A DNA stretch of 64,000 nt from Eulemur rufifrons (Eukaryota; Chordata; Mammalia; Primates; Lemuridae), in contig NW_027182939.1 in assembly GCF_041146395.1 (NCBI RefSeq), positions 50,001 to 114,000 of the forward strand. The letters run 5' to 3'. This document shows, one piece after another, positions 20,584 through 33,767 of the stretch. Below the pieces are notes generated by a model. It was not told the origin of the DNA. It saw nothing but the letters and a program-made list of their open reading frames with translations, and searched no databases. A program made the translations under genes and the position numbers. Every line of letters begins with the position of its first letter. The stretch's first letter is position 1.

Positions 20584-23317
20584 CTCCATAATTGTGATAA
20601 CGTTTGTTTGTGCCTCCTGAAACCCAAGAAGGCTGCAACGGACATAACTATGCTGAGGCGTAGCTGACTTGGTTTTGCCTATTTTTGTTAGTGGAGACTG
20701 ACAAGAATCCATTCTTGTAAGTATCATCTCACCATCATTTTTCCATTGTTTAAAAATGCAGGAAAATTTTGCAAGTTAGCATTATAATTAGTAGCTGGAG
20801 GCTACGGTGTTTTTTTTTTTTTTCCTGTGGGGTCGGTGTGGATGTGTTGGTCAGGCCCTCTGTCAGTTCCCCGGTTGGTTTTTATTATCCCCAGAGAGGA
20901 GAAGTGGGTATTAGTATGGCAGGTGAAAACTGCGGATCTGTTTCAGAGAATTAAACAGGATCCGCATGGTAATCCCGTTGCTTTAAGAATCCTTTCTTCA
21001 TCAGCTGGGAATCCACCATGGTTCTATATACTTGTCTATGCGTGGGCACAGGAAACTGGCTAGTTCCAAGAAGTATGCCTCAGAGCTTTTCAATTAACCA
21101 GTATGTTGACAATCCTTTGCAGGTTTTCAGCGTTTCACCATAGTTGTGATAACGTGTGTATGTGCCTACTGAAACCAAATATGGCTGCTACGGACATAAC
21201 TATGCGGAGGCGTAGTTTGCTTGGTGTTGCCTATTTTTGTCAGTGGAGACTGACAAGAAGCCATTCTTCTAAGTATCATCCCACCATCATTTCTCCATTG
21301 TTTAAAAATGCAGGGAAATTTTGCAAATTGGCATTATAATTAGTAGCTGGAGGGTACTTTTTTGTTTTGTGGGGTCAGTCAGGATGGGTGTTCAGGCCCT
21401 CTGTCAGATCGCTGGTTTGTTTTTATTATCCCCAGAGAAGAGTAGTGGGCATGTGTTTGGCAGGTGAAAAGTGCGGATTCTGTTTCAGAGAATTAAACAG
21501 GATCCGCATGGTCATCTCATTCCTTTAAGAATCCTTTGCTTCATCAGCTGGGATTCCACCATGTTTCTATATACTACTCTATGCGTGGGCACAGGTACCT
21601 GGCTTATTCCAAGAATTATGCTGTAGAGTTTTCAAATTAACCAATACGTTGAAAATTATTTGCAGGTGTTGAGCGTTTCACCATAATTGTGATAAAGTTT
21701 GTATGTCCCTCCGGAAACCCAAGAAGGCTGCGACGGACATAACTATGCTGAGGAGTAGCTGACTTGGTGTTGCCTATTTTTGTTAGTGGAGACTGACAAG
21801 AAGGCATTCTCCTAAGTATCATCCCACCACCATTTTTCCATTGTTTTAAAATGCAGGGAAATTTTGCAAGTTAGCATTATAATTAGTAGCTGGAGGGTAC
21901 GGTTTTTTTTTTGTGTGTGTGGTCGATGTGGATGGGGGGGTCAGGCCCTCTGTCAGTTCGCTGGTTAGTTTTTATTATCCCCAGAGAGGAGAAGTGGCAT
22001 GTGTTTTGCAGGTGAAAAGGGCGGATTCTATTTCAGAGAATTAACGATGATCCCCATGGTCATCCCGTTCCTTTAATAATCCTTTACTTCATCAGCTGGA
22101 AATCCACCATGGTTCTATATACTCCTGTTTGCGTGGGTACAGGTAACTGGCTTGTTCCAAGAAGTATGTCGCAGAGCTTTTCAATTAACCAGTACGTTGA
22201 AAATTATTTGCAGGTGTTCAGCGTTTCACCGTAATTGTGATAACGTGTGTTTGTGCCTCCTGAAACCCAAGAAGGCTGCGACGGACATAACTATGCTGAG
22301 GCGTAGCTGACTTGGTGTTGCCTATTTTTGTCAGTGGAGATTGACAAGAAGCCATTCTTCTAAGTATCATCCCACCATCATTTCTCCATTGTTTAAAAAT
22401 GCAGGGAAATTTTGCAAATTGGCATTATAATTAGTAGCTGGAGGGTACTTTTTTGTTTTGTGGGGTCGGTCAGGATGGGTGTTCAGGCCCTCTGTCAGAT
22501 TGCTGGTTTGTTTTTATTATCCCCAGAGAAGAGTAGTGGGCATGTGTTTGGCAGGTGAAAAGTGCGGATTCTGTTTCAGAGAATTAAACAGGATCCGCAT
22601 GGTCATCTCATTCCTTTAAGAATCCTTTGCTTCATCAGTTGGGATTCCACCATGTTTCTATATACTCCTCTATGCGTGGGCACAGTTACCTGGCTTGTTT
22701 CCAGAATTATGCCGGAGAGTTTTCAAATTAACCAGTACGTTGAAAATTATTTGCAGGTGTTCAGCGTTTCACCATAATTGTGAGAACCTTTGTTTGTGCC
22801 TCCTGAAACCCAAGAAGGCTGCGACGGACATAACTATGCTGAGGAGTAGCTGATTTGGTGTTGCCTATTTTTGTTAGTGGAGACTGACAAGAAGCCATTC
22901 TTCTAAGTATCATCCCACCACCTTTTTTCCATTGTTTTAAAATGCAGGGAAATTTTGCAAGTTAGCATTATAATTAGTAGCTGGAGGGTACGGTTTTTTT
23001 TGTGTGTGTGGTCGATGTGGATGGTGGGGGTCAGGCCCTCTGTCAGTTCGCTGGTTAGTTTTTATTATGCCCAGAGAGGAGAAGTGGGCATGTGTTTGGC
23101 AGGTGAAAAGGGCGGATTCTGTTTCAGAGAATTAACGATGATCCCCATGGTCATCCCGTTCCTTTAATAATCCTTTACTTCATCAGCTGGAAATCCACCA
23201 TGGTTCTATATACTCCTCTTTACGTGGGAACAGGTAACTGGCTTGTTCCAAGAAGTATGCCGCAGAGCTTTTCAATTAACCAGTACGTTGAAAATTATTT
23301 GCAGGTGTTCAGCGTTT
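20584..23317 (+). repeat. Array block 5: B-C-A-C-A
   Basis: Five monomers (anchors 20769, about 21318, 21868, 22412, 22955). The only block with a second complete C unit (near 22412), placed after an A unit and not after a B. Confidence 0.83.
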
Positions 23318-26069
23318 CACCATAATTGTGATAACGTTTGTTTGTGCCTCCTGAAACCCAAAAAGGCTGCGACGGACATAACTATGCTGAGGAGTAGCTG
23401 ACTTGGTTTTGCCTATTTTTGTTAGTGGAGTCTGACAAGAATCCATTCTTGTAAGTATCATCTCACCATCATTTTTCCATTGTTTAAAAATGCAGGAAAA
23501 TTTTGCTAGTTAGCATTATAATTAGTAGCTGGAGGCTACTGTGTTGTTTTTTTTTTTTCTTTCCTGTGGGGTCGGTGTGGATGTGTTGGTCAGGCCCTCT
23601 GTCAGTTCGCTGGTTTGTTTTTATTATCCCCAGAGAGGAGAAGTGGGTATTAGTATGGCAGTTGAAAACTGCGGATCTGTTTCAGAGAATTAAACAGGAT
23701 CCGCATGGTAATCCCGTTCCTTTAAGATTCCTTTGCTTCATGAGCTGGGAATCCACCATGGTTCTATATACTCCTCTTTGCGTGGGAACAGGTAACTGGC
23801 TTGTTCCAAGAAGTATGCCTCAGAGCTTTTCAATTAACCAGTATGTTGACAATCCTTTGCAGGTTTTCAGCGTTTCACAATAATTGTGATAACGTGTGTA
23901 TGTGCCTACTGAAACCCAATATGGCTGCTACGGACATAACTATGCTGAGGCGTAGCTGACTTGGTGTTGCCTATTTTTGTCAGTGGAGACTGACAAGAAG
24001 CCATTCTTCTAAATATCATCCCACCATCATTTCTCCATTGTTTAAAAATGCAGGGAAATTTTGCAAATTGGCATTATAATTAGTAGCTGGAGGGTACTTT
24101 TTTGTTTTGTGGGGTCGGTCAGGATGGGTGTTCAGGCCCTCTGTCAGATCGCTGGTTTGTGTTTATTATCCCCAGAGAAGAGTAGTGGGCATGTGTTTGG
24201 CAGGTGAAAAGTGCGGATTCTGTTTCAGAGAATTAAACAGGATCCGCATGGTCATCTCATTCCTTTAAGAATCCTTTGCTTCATCAGCTGGGATTCCACC
24301 ATGTTTCTATATACTCCTCTACGCGTGGACACAGGTACCTGGCTTGTTCCAAGAAGTATGCTGGAGAGTTTTCAAATTAACCAGTAGTTGAAAATTATTT
24401 GCAGGTTTTCAGCGTTTCACCATAATTTTGATAACGTTTGTATGTCCCTCCTGAAACCCAAGAAGGCTGCGACGGACATAACTATGCTGAGGAGTAGCTG
24501 ACTTGGTGTTGCCTATTTTTGTTTCTGGAGACTGACAAGAAGCCATTCTTCTAAGTATGATCCCACCACCATTTTTCCATTGTTTTAAAATGCAGGGAAA
24601 TTTTCCAAGTTAGCATTATAATTAGTAGCTGGAGGGTACGGTTTTTTTTTTTTGTGTGGGGTCGATGTGGATGGGGGGGAGTCAGGCCCTCTGTCAGTTC
24701 GCTGGTTAGTTTTTATTATCCCCAGAGAGGAGAAGTGGGCATGTCTTTGGCAGGTGAAAAGGGCGGATTCTGTTTCAGAGAATTAACGATGATCCCAATG
24801 GACATCCCGTTCCTTTAATAATCCTTTACTTCATCAGCTGGAAATCCACCATGGTTCTATATACTCTTCTTTGCGTGGGAACAGGTAACTGGCTTGTTCC
24901 AAGAAGTATTCCACAGAGTTTTTCAATTAACCACTACGTTGAAAATTACTTACAGGTGTTCAGTGTTTCACCATAATTGTGATGACGTTTGTTTTTGCCT
25001 CCTGAAACCCAAGAAGGCTGCGACGGTCATAACTATGCTGAGGAGTAGCTGACTTGGTGTTGCCTATTTTTGTTAGTGGAGACTGACAAGAAGCCATTCT
25101 TCTAAGTATCATCCCACCACCATTTTTCCATTGTTCTTAAATGCAGGGAAATTTTGCAAGTTAGCATTATAATTAGTAGTTGGAGGGTACGGTTTTTTTT
25201 TTTGTGTGTGTGGTCGATGTGGATGGGGGGGCGGTCAGGCCCTCTGTCAGTTCGCTGGTTAGTTTTTATTATCCCCAGAGAGGAGAAGTGGGCATGTGTT
25301 TGGCAGGTGAAAAGGGCGGATTCTGTTTCAGAGAATTAACGATGATCCCCATGGTCATCCCTTTCCTTTAGTAATCCTTTACTTCATCAGCGGGAAATCC
25401 ACCATGGTTCTCAATACTCCTCTTTGCGTGGGAACAGATAACTGCCTTGTTCCAAGAAATATGCCGCAGAGCTTTTCAATTAACCACTACGTTGAAAATT
25501 ATTTGCAGGTGGTCAGCGTTTCACCATAATTGTGAGAACCTTTGTTTGTGCCTCCTGAAACCCAAGAAGGCTGCGACGGACATAACTATGCTGAGGAGTA
25601 GCTGACTTGGTGTTGCCTATTTTTGTTAGTGGAGACTGACAAGAAGCTATTCTTCTAAGTATCATCCCACCACCATTTTTCCATTGTTTTAAAATGCAGG
25701 GAAATTTTGCAAGTTAGCATTATAATTAGTAGCTGGAGGGTACGGTTTTTTTTTTGTGTGTGGTCGATGTGGATGGTGGGGGTCAGGCCCTCTGTCAGTT
25801 CGCTGGTTGGTTTTTATTATCCCCAGAGAGGAGAAGTGGGCATGTGTTTGGCAGGTGAAAAGGGCGGATTCTGTTTCATAGAATTAACGACGATCCCCAT
25901 GGTCATCCCGTTCCTTTAATAATCCTTTACTTCATCAGCTGGAAATCCACCATGGTTCTATATACTCCTCTTTGCGTGGGAACAGGTAACTGGCTTGTTC
26001 CAAGAAGTATGCCGCAGAGCTTTTCAATTAACCACTACGTTGAAAATTATTTGCAGGTGTTCAGCGTTT
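23318..26069 (+). repeat. Array block 6: B-C-A-A-A (first copy of 4.40-kb-spaced repeat)
   Basis: Five monomers (anchors 23503, about 24052, 24602, 25154, 25707). Closely matched by block 8 at an offset of about 4,400 bp. Shared private changes include TTTCTGGAGACTGAC, AATTTTCCAAGTTAGC, GCGACGGTCATAAC, CTTTAGTAATCC and AGAAGCTATTC. Confidence 0.85.
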
Positions 26070-27720
26070 CACCATAATTGTGAGAAACTTTGTTTGTGTC
26101 TCCTGAAACCCAAGAAGGCTGCGACGGACATAATTATGCTGATGCGTAGCTGACTTGGTTTTGCCTATTTTTGTTCGTGGAGACTGACAAGAATCCATTC
26201 TTGTAAGTATCATCTCACCATCATTTTTCCATTGTTTAAAAATGCAGGAAAATTTTGCAAGTTAGCATTATAATTAGTAGCTGGAGGCTACGGTGTTTTT
26301 TGGTTTTTTTTCCTGTGTGGTCGGTGTGGATGTGTTGGTCAGGCCCTCTGTCAGTTCCCCGGTTGGTTTTTATTATCCCCAGAGAGGAGAAGTGGGTATT
26401 AGTATGGCAGGTGAAAACTGCGGATCTGTTTGAGAGAATTAAACAGGATCCGCATGGTAATCCCGTTCCTTTAAGAATCCTTTGCTTCATGAGCTGGGAA
26501 TCCACCATGGTTCTATATACTTGTCTATGCGTGGGCACAGGAAACTGGCTAGTTCCAAGAAGTATGCCTCAGAGCTTTTCAATGAACCAGTATGTTGACA
26601 ATCCTTTGCAGGTTTTCAGCGTTTCACCATAATTGTGATAACGTGTGTATGTGCCTACTGAAACCAAATATGGCTGCTACGGACATAACTATGCTGAGGC
26701 GTAGCTGACTTGGTGTTGCCTATTTTTGTCAGTGGAGACTGACAAGAAGCCATTCTTCTAAGTATCATCCCACCATCATTTCTCCATTGTTTAAAAATGC
26801 AGGGAAATTTTGCAAGTTAGCATTATAATTAGTAGCTGGAGGGTACGGTTTTTTTTTTGTGTGTGTGGTCGATATGGATGGGGGGGGTAAGGCCCTCTGT
26901 CAGTTCGCTCGTTAGTTTTTATTATCCCCAGAGAGGAGAAGTGGGCATGTGTTTGGCAGGTGAAAAGGGCGGATTCTGTTTCAGAGAATTAACGATGATC
27001 CCCATGGTCATCCCTTTCCTTTAATAATCCTTTACTTCATCAGCTGGAAATCCACCATGGTTCTATATACTCCTCTTTGCGTGGGAACAGGTAACTGGCT
27101 TGTTCCAAGAAGTATGCCGTACAGCTTTTCAATTAACCACTACGTTGAAAATTATTTGCAGGTGTCCAGCGTTTCACCATAATTGTGAGAACCTTTGTTT
27201 GTGCCTCCTGAAACCCTAGAAGGCTGCGACGGACATAACTATGCTGAGGAGTAGCTGACTTGGTGTTGCCTATTTTTGTTAGTGGAGACTGACAAGAAGC
27301 CATTCTTCTGGGTATCATCCCACCACCATTTTTCCATTGTTTTAAAATGCAGGGAAATTTTGCAAGTTAGCATTATAATTAGTAGCTGGAGGTACGGTTT
27401 TTTTTTGTGTGTGGTCGATGTGGATGGTGGGGGTCAGACCCTCTGTCAGTTCGTTGGTTAGTTTTTATTATCCCCAGAGAGGAGAAGTGGGCATGCGTTT
27501 GGCAGGTGAAAAGGGCGGATTCTGTTTCAGAGAATTAACGATGATCCCCATGGTCATCCCGTTCCTTTAATAATCCTTTACTTCATCAGCTGGAAATCCA
27601 CCATGGTTCTATATACTCCTCTTTGCGTGGGAACAGGTAACTGGCTTGTTCCAAGAAGTATGCCGCAGAGCTTTTCTATTAACCAGTACGTTGAAAATTA
27701 TTTGCAGGTGTTCAGCGTTT
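26070..27720 (+). repeat. Array block 7: B-(C/A chimera)-A
   Basis: Three monomers (anchors 26255, about 26807, 27356). The middle unit starts as C (CCAAATATGGCTGCTACGG, CACCATCATTTCTCC) but switches to A at the T-rich patch. B here has an interrupted T run (TTTTTTGGTTTTTTTT). Confidence 0.83.
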
Positions 27721-30468
27721 CACCATAATTGTGAGAACCTTTTTTGTGCCTCCTGAAACCCTAGAAGGCTGCGACTGACATAACTATGCTGAGGCGTAGC
27801 TGACTTGGTTTTGCCTATATTTGTTAGTGGAGTCTGACAAGAATCCATTCTTGTAAGTATCATCTCACCATCATTTTTCCATTGTTTAAAAAGGCAGGAA
27901 AATTTTGCAAGGTAGCATTATAATTAGTAGCTGGAAGCTACGGTGTTGTTTTTTTTTTTTTTTTTCCTGTGAGGTCGGTGTGGATGTGTTGGTCAGGCCC
28001 TCTGTCAGTTCGCTGGTTTGTTTTTATTATCCCCAGAGAGGAGAAGTGGGTATTAGTATGGCAGGTGAAAACTGCGGATCTGTTTCAGAGAATTAAACAG
28101 GATCCGCATGGTAATCCCGTTCCTTTAAGAATCCTTTGCTTCATGAGCTGGGAATCCACCATGGTTCTATATACTCCTCTTTGCGAGGGAACAGGTAACT
28201 GGCTTCTTCCAAGAAGTATGCCTCAGAGCTTTTCAATTAACCAGTATGTTGACAATCCTTTGCAGGTTTTCAGCGTTTCACCATAATTGTGATAACGTGT
28301 GTATGTGCCTACTGAAACCAAATATGGCTGCTACGGACATAACTATGCTCAGGCGTAGCTGACTTGGTTTTGCCTATTTTTGTCAGTGGAGACTGACAAG
28401 AAGCCATTCTTCTAAGTATCATCCCACCATCATTTCTCCATTGATTAAAAATGCAGGGAAATTTTGCAAATTGGCATTATAATTAGTAGCTGGAGGGTAC
28501 TTTTTTGTTTTGTGGGGTCGGTCAGGATGGGTGTTCAGGCCCTCTGTCAGATCACTGGTTTGTTTTTAATATCCCCAGAGAAGAGTAGTGGGCATATGTT
28601 TGGCAGGTGAAAAGTGGGGATTGTGTTTCAGAGAATTAAACAGGATCCCCATGGTCATCTCATTCCTTTAAGAATCCTTTGCTTCATCAGCTGAGATTCC
28701 ACCATGTTTCTATATACTCCTCTATGCGTGGGCACAGGTACCTGGCTTGTTCCAAGAAGTATGCTGGAGAGTTTTCAAATTAACCAGTAGTTGAAAATTA
28801 TTTGCAGGTTTTCAGCGTTTCACCATAATTTTGATAACGTTTGTATGTCCCTCCTGAAACCCAAGAAGGCTGCGACGGACATAACTATGCTGAGGAGTAG
28901 TTGACTTGGTGTTGCCTATTTTTGTTTCTGGAGACTGACAAGATGCCATTCTTCTAAGTATGATCCCACCACCATTTTTCCATTGTTTTAAAATGCAGGG
29001 AAATTTTCCAAGTTAGCATTATAATTAGTAGCTGGAGGGTACGGTTTTTTTTTTTGTGTGGGGTCGATGTGGATGGGGGGGTGGTCAGGCCCTCTGTCAG
29101 TTCGCTGGTTAGTTTTTATTATCCCCAGAGAGGAGAAGTGGGCATGTGTTTGGCAGGTGAAAAGGGCGGATTCTGTTTCAGAGAATTAACGATGATCCCC
29201 ATGGTCATCCCGTTCCTTTAATAATCCTTTACTTCATCAGCTGGAAATCCACCATGGTTCTATATACTCTTCTTTGCGTGGGAACAGGTAACTGGCTTGT
29301 TCCAAGAAGTATGCCACAGAGTTTTTCAATTAACCACTACGTTGAAAATTATTTGCAGGTGTTCAGCGTTTCACCACAATTGTGATGACGTTTGTTTTTG
29401 CCTCCTGAAACCCAAGAAGGCTGCGACGGTCATAACTATGCTGAGGAGTAGCTGACTTGGTGTTGCCTATTTTTGTTAGTGGAGACTGACAAGAAGCCAT
29501 TCTTCTAAGTATCATCCCACCACCATTTTTCCATTGTTTTTAAATGCAGGGAAATTTTGCAAGTTAGCATTATAATTAGTAGCTGGAGGGTACGGTTTTT
29601 TTTTTTGTGTGTGGTCGATGTGGATGGGTGGGGTCAGGCCCTCTGTCAGTTCGCTGGTTAGTTTTTATTATCCCCAGAGAGGAGAAGTGGGCATGTGTTT
29701 GGCAGGTGAAAAGGGCGGATTCTGTTTCAGAGAATTAACGATGATCCCCATGGTCATCCCTTTCCTTTAGTAATCCTTTACTTCATCAGCTGGAAATCCA
29801 CCATGGTTCTCAATACTCCTCTTTGCGTGGGAACAGGTAACTGCCTTGTTCCAAGAAGTATACCGCAGAGCTTTTCAATTAACCACTACGTTGAAAATTA
29901 TTTGCAGGTGTTCAGCGTTTCACCATAATTGTGAGAACCTTTGTTTGTGCCTCCTGAAACCCAAGAAGGCTGCGACGGACATAACTATGCTGAGGAGTAG
30001 CTGACTTGGTGTTGCCTATTTTTGTTAGTGGAGACTGACAAGAAGCTATTCTTCTAAGTATCATCCCACCACCATTTTTCCATTGTTTTAAAATGCAGGG
30101 AAATTTTGCAAGTTAGCATTACAATTAGTAGCTGGAGGGTACGGTTTTTTTTTTGTGTGTGGTCGATGTGGATGGTGGGGGTCAGGCCCTCTGTCAGTTC
30201 GCTGGATAGTTTTTATTATCCCCAGAGAGGAGAAGTGGGCATGTGTTTGGCAGGTGAAAAGGGCGGATTCTGTTTCATAGAATTAACGATGATCCCCATG
30301 GTCATCCCTTTCCTTTAATAATCCTTTACTTCATCACCTGGAAATCCACCATGGTTCTATATACTCCTCTTTGCGTGGGAACAGGTAACTGGCTTGTTCC
30401 AAGAAGTATGCCGCAGAGCTTTTCAATTAACCACTACGTTGAAAATTATTTGCAGGTGTTCAGCGTTG
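27721..30468 (+). repeat. Array block 8: B-C-A-A-A (second copy of 4.40-kb-spaced repeat)
   Basis: Five monomers (anchors 27905, about 28454, 29004, 29556, 30106). Each private change listed for block 6 is found here about 4.40 kb downstream, for example AATTTTCCAAGTTAGC near 29000 and GCGACGGTCATAAC near 29422. Confidence 0.85.
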
Positions 30469-33400
30469 CACCGTAATTGTCAGAAACTTTGTTTGTGTCT
30501 CCTGAAACCCAAGAAGGCTGCGACGGACATAACTATGCTGAGGCGTAGCTGACTTGGTTTTGCCTATTTTTGTTAGTGGAGACTGACAAGAATCCATTCT
30601 TGTAAGTATCATCTCACCATCATTTTTCCATTGTTTAAAAAGGCAGGAAAATTTTGCAAGTTAGCATTATAATTAGTAGCTGGAGTCTACGGTGTTTTTT
30701 TTTTGTTTTTTTCCTGTGGGGTCGGTGTGGATGTGTTAGTCAGGCCCTCTGTCAGTTCCCCGGTTGGTTTTTATTATCCCCAGAGAGGAGAAGTGGGTAT
30801 TAGTATGGCAGGTGAAAACTGCGGATCTGTTTCAGAGAATTAAACAGGATCCGCATGGTAATCCCGTTCCTTCAAGAATCCTTTGCTTCATGAACTGGGA
30901 ATCCACCATGGTTCTATATACTTGTCTATGCGTGGGAACAGGAAACTGGCTAGTTCCAAGAAGTATGCCTGAGAGCTTTTCAATTAACCAGTATGTTGAC
31001 AATCCTTTGCAGGTTTTCAGCGTTTCACCATAATTGTGATAACGTGTGTATGTGCCTACTGAAACCAAATATGGCTGCTACGGACATAACTATGCTGAGG
31101 CGTAGCTGACTTGGTGTTGCCTATTTTTGTCAGTGGAGACTGACAAGAAGCCATTCTTCTAAGTATCATCCCACCATCCTTTCTCCATTGTTTAAAAATG
31201 CAGGGAAATTTTGCAAACTGGCATTATAATTAGTAGCTGGAGGGTACTTTATTGTTTTGTGGGGTCGGTCAGGATGGGTGTTCAGGCCCTCTGTTAGATC
31301 GCTGGTTTGTTTTTATTATCCCCAGAGAAGAGTAGTGGGCATGTGTTTGGCAGGTGAAAAGTGCGCTTCTGTTTCAGAGAATTAAACAGGATCCGCATGG
31401 TCATCTGATTCCTTTAAGAATCCTTTGCTTCATCAGCTGGGATTCCACCATGTTTCTATATACTCCTCTATGCGTGGGCACAGGTACCAGGCTTGTTCCA
31501 AGAATTATGCGGGCGAGTTTTCAAATTAACCAGTACGCTGAAAATTATTTGCAGGTTTTCAGCGTTTCACCATAATTTTGATAACGTTTGTATGTCCCTC
31601 CTGAAACCCAAGAAGGCTGCGACGGACATAACTATGCTGAGGAGTAGCTGACTTGGTGTTGCCTATTTTTGTTAGTGGAGACAGACAAGAAGCCATTCTT
31701 CTAAGTATCATCCCACCACCATTTTTCCATTGTTTTAAAATGCAGGGAAATTTTGCAAGTTAGCATTATAATTAGTAGCTGGAGGGTACGGTTTTTTTTT
31801 TTTTGTGTGTGTGGTCGATGTGGATCGGGGGGTCAGGCCCTCTGTCAGTTCGCTGGTTGGTTTTTATTATCCCCAGAGAGGAGAAGTGGGCATGTGTTTG
31901 GCAGGTGAAAAGGGCGGATTCTGTTTCAGAGAATTAACGATGATCCCCATGGTCATCCCGTTCCTTTAATAATCCTTTACTCATCAGCTGGAAATCCACC
32001 ATGGTTCTATATACTCCTCATTGCGTGGGAACGGGTAACTGGCTTGTTCCAAGAAGTATGCCGCAGAGCTTTTCAATTAACCACTACGTTGAAAATTATT
32101 TGCAGGTGTTCAGCGTTTCACCATAATTGTGATAACGTGTGTTTGTGGCTCCTGAAACCCAAGAAGGCTGCGACGGACATAACTATGCTGAGGAGTAGCT
32201 GACTTGGTGTTGCCTATTTTTGTTAGTGGAGACTCACAAGAAGCCATTCTTCTAAGTATCATCCCACCACCATTTTTCCATTGTTTTAAAATGCAGGGAA
32301 ATTTTGCAAGTTAGCATTATAATTAGTAGCTGGAGGGTACGGTTTTTTTTTTTTGTGTGTGTGGTCGATGTGGATGGGGGGGTCAGGCCCTCTGTCAGTT
32401 CACTGGTTAGTTTTTATTATCCCCAGAGAGGAGAATTGGCATGTGTTTGGCAGGTGAAAAGGGCGGATTCTGTTTCAGAGAATTAACGATGATCCCCATG
32501 GTCATCCCGTTCCTTTAATAATCCTTTACTTCATCAGCTGGAAATCCACCATGGTTCTATATACTCCTGTTTGCGTGGGAACAGGTAACTGGCTTGTTCC
32601 AAGAAGTATGCCGCAGAGCTTTTCAATTAACCACTACGTTGACAATTATTTGCAGGTGTTCAGCGTTTCACCATAATTGTGATAACGTGTGTTTGTGCCC
32701 CCTGAAACCCAAGAAGGCTGCGACGGACATAACTATGCTGAGGAGTAGCTAACTTGGTGTTGCCTATTTTTGTTAGTGGAGACTGACAAGAAGCCATTCT
32801 TCTAAGTATCATCCCACCACCATTTTTCCATTGTTTTAAAATGCAGGGAAATTTTGCAAGTTAGCATTATAATTAGTAGCTGGAGGGTACGGTTTTTTTT
32901 GTGTGTGTGGTCGATGTGGATGGTAGGGGTCAGTCCCTCTGTCAGTTCGCTGGTTAGTTATTATTATCCCCAGAGAGGAGAAGTGGGCATGTGTTTGGCA
33001 GGTGAAAAGGGCGGATTCTGTTTCAGAGAATTAACGATGATCCCCATGGTCATCCCGTTCCTTTAATAATCCTTTACTTCATCAGCTGGAAATCCACCAT
33101 GGTTCTCTATACTCCTCTTTGCGTGGGAACAGGTAACTGCCTTGTTCCAAGAAGTATGCCGCAGAACTTTTCAATTAATCACTACGTTGAAAATTATTTG
33201 CAGGTGTTCGGCGTTTCACCATAATTGTGAGAACCTTTGTTTGTGCCTCCTGAAACCCAAGAAGGCTGCGACGGACATAACTATGCTGAGGAGTAGCTGA
33301 CTTGGTGTTGCCTATTTTTGTTAGTGGAGAATGACAAGAAGCCATTCTTCTAAGTATCATCCCACCACCATTTTTCCATTGTTTTAAAATGCAGGGAAAT

Positions 33401-33767
33401 TTTGCAAGTTAGCATTATAATTAGTAGCTGGAGGGTACGGTTTTTTTTTTTTTTTGTGTGGTCCATGTTGATGGTGGGGGTCAGGCCCTCTGTCAGTTCG
33501 CTGGTTAGTTATTATTATCCCCAGAGAGGAGAAGTGGGCATGTGTTTGGCAGGTGAAAAGGGCGGATTCTGTTTCAGAGAATTAACGATGATCCCCATGG
33601 TCATCCCGTTCCTTTAATAATCCTTTACTTCATCAGCTGGATATCCACCATGGTTCTATATACTCCTGTTTGCGTGGGAACAGGTAACTGCCTTGTTCCA
33701 AGAAGTATGCCGCAGAGCTTTTCAATTAAGCAGTACGTTGAAAATTATTTGCAGGTGTTCAGCGTTT
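30469..33767 (+). repeat. Array block 9: B-C-A-A-A-A
   Basis: Six monomers (anchors about 30654, 31203, 31752, 32304, 32854, 33402). The later part, from about 31.98 kb, recurs from about 52.3 kb. Private marks: CTTTACTCATCAGC (one base short) and GTGGGAACGGGTAAC. Confidence 0.85.
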
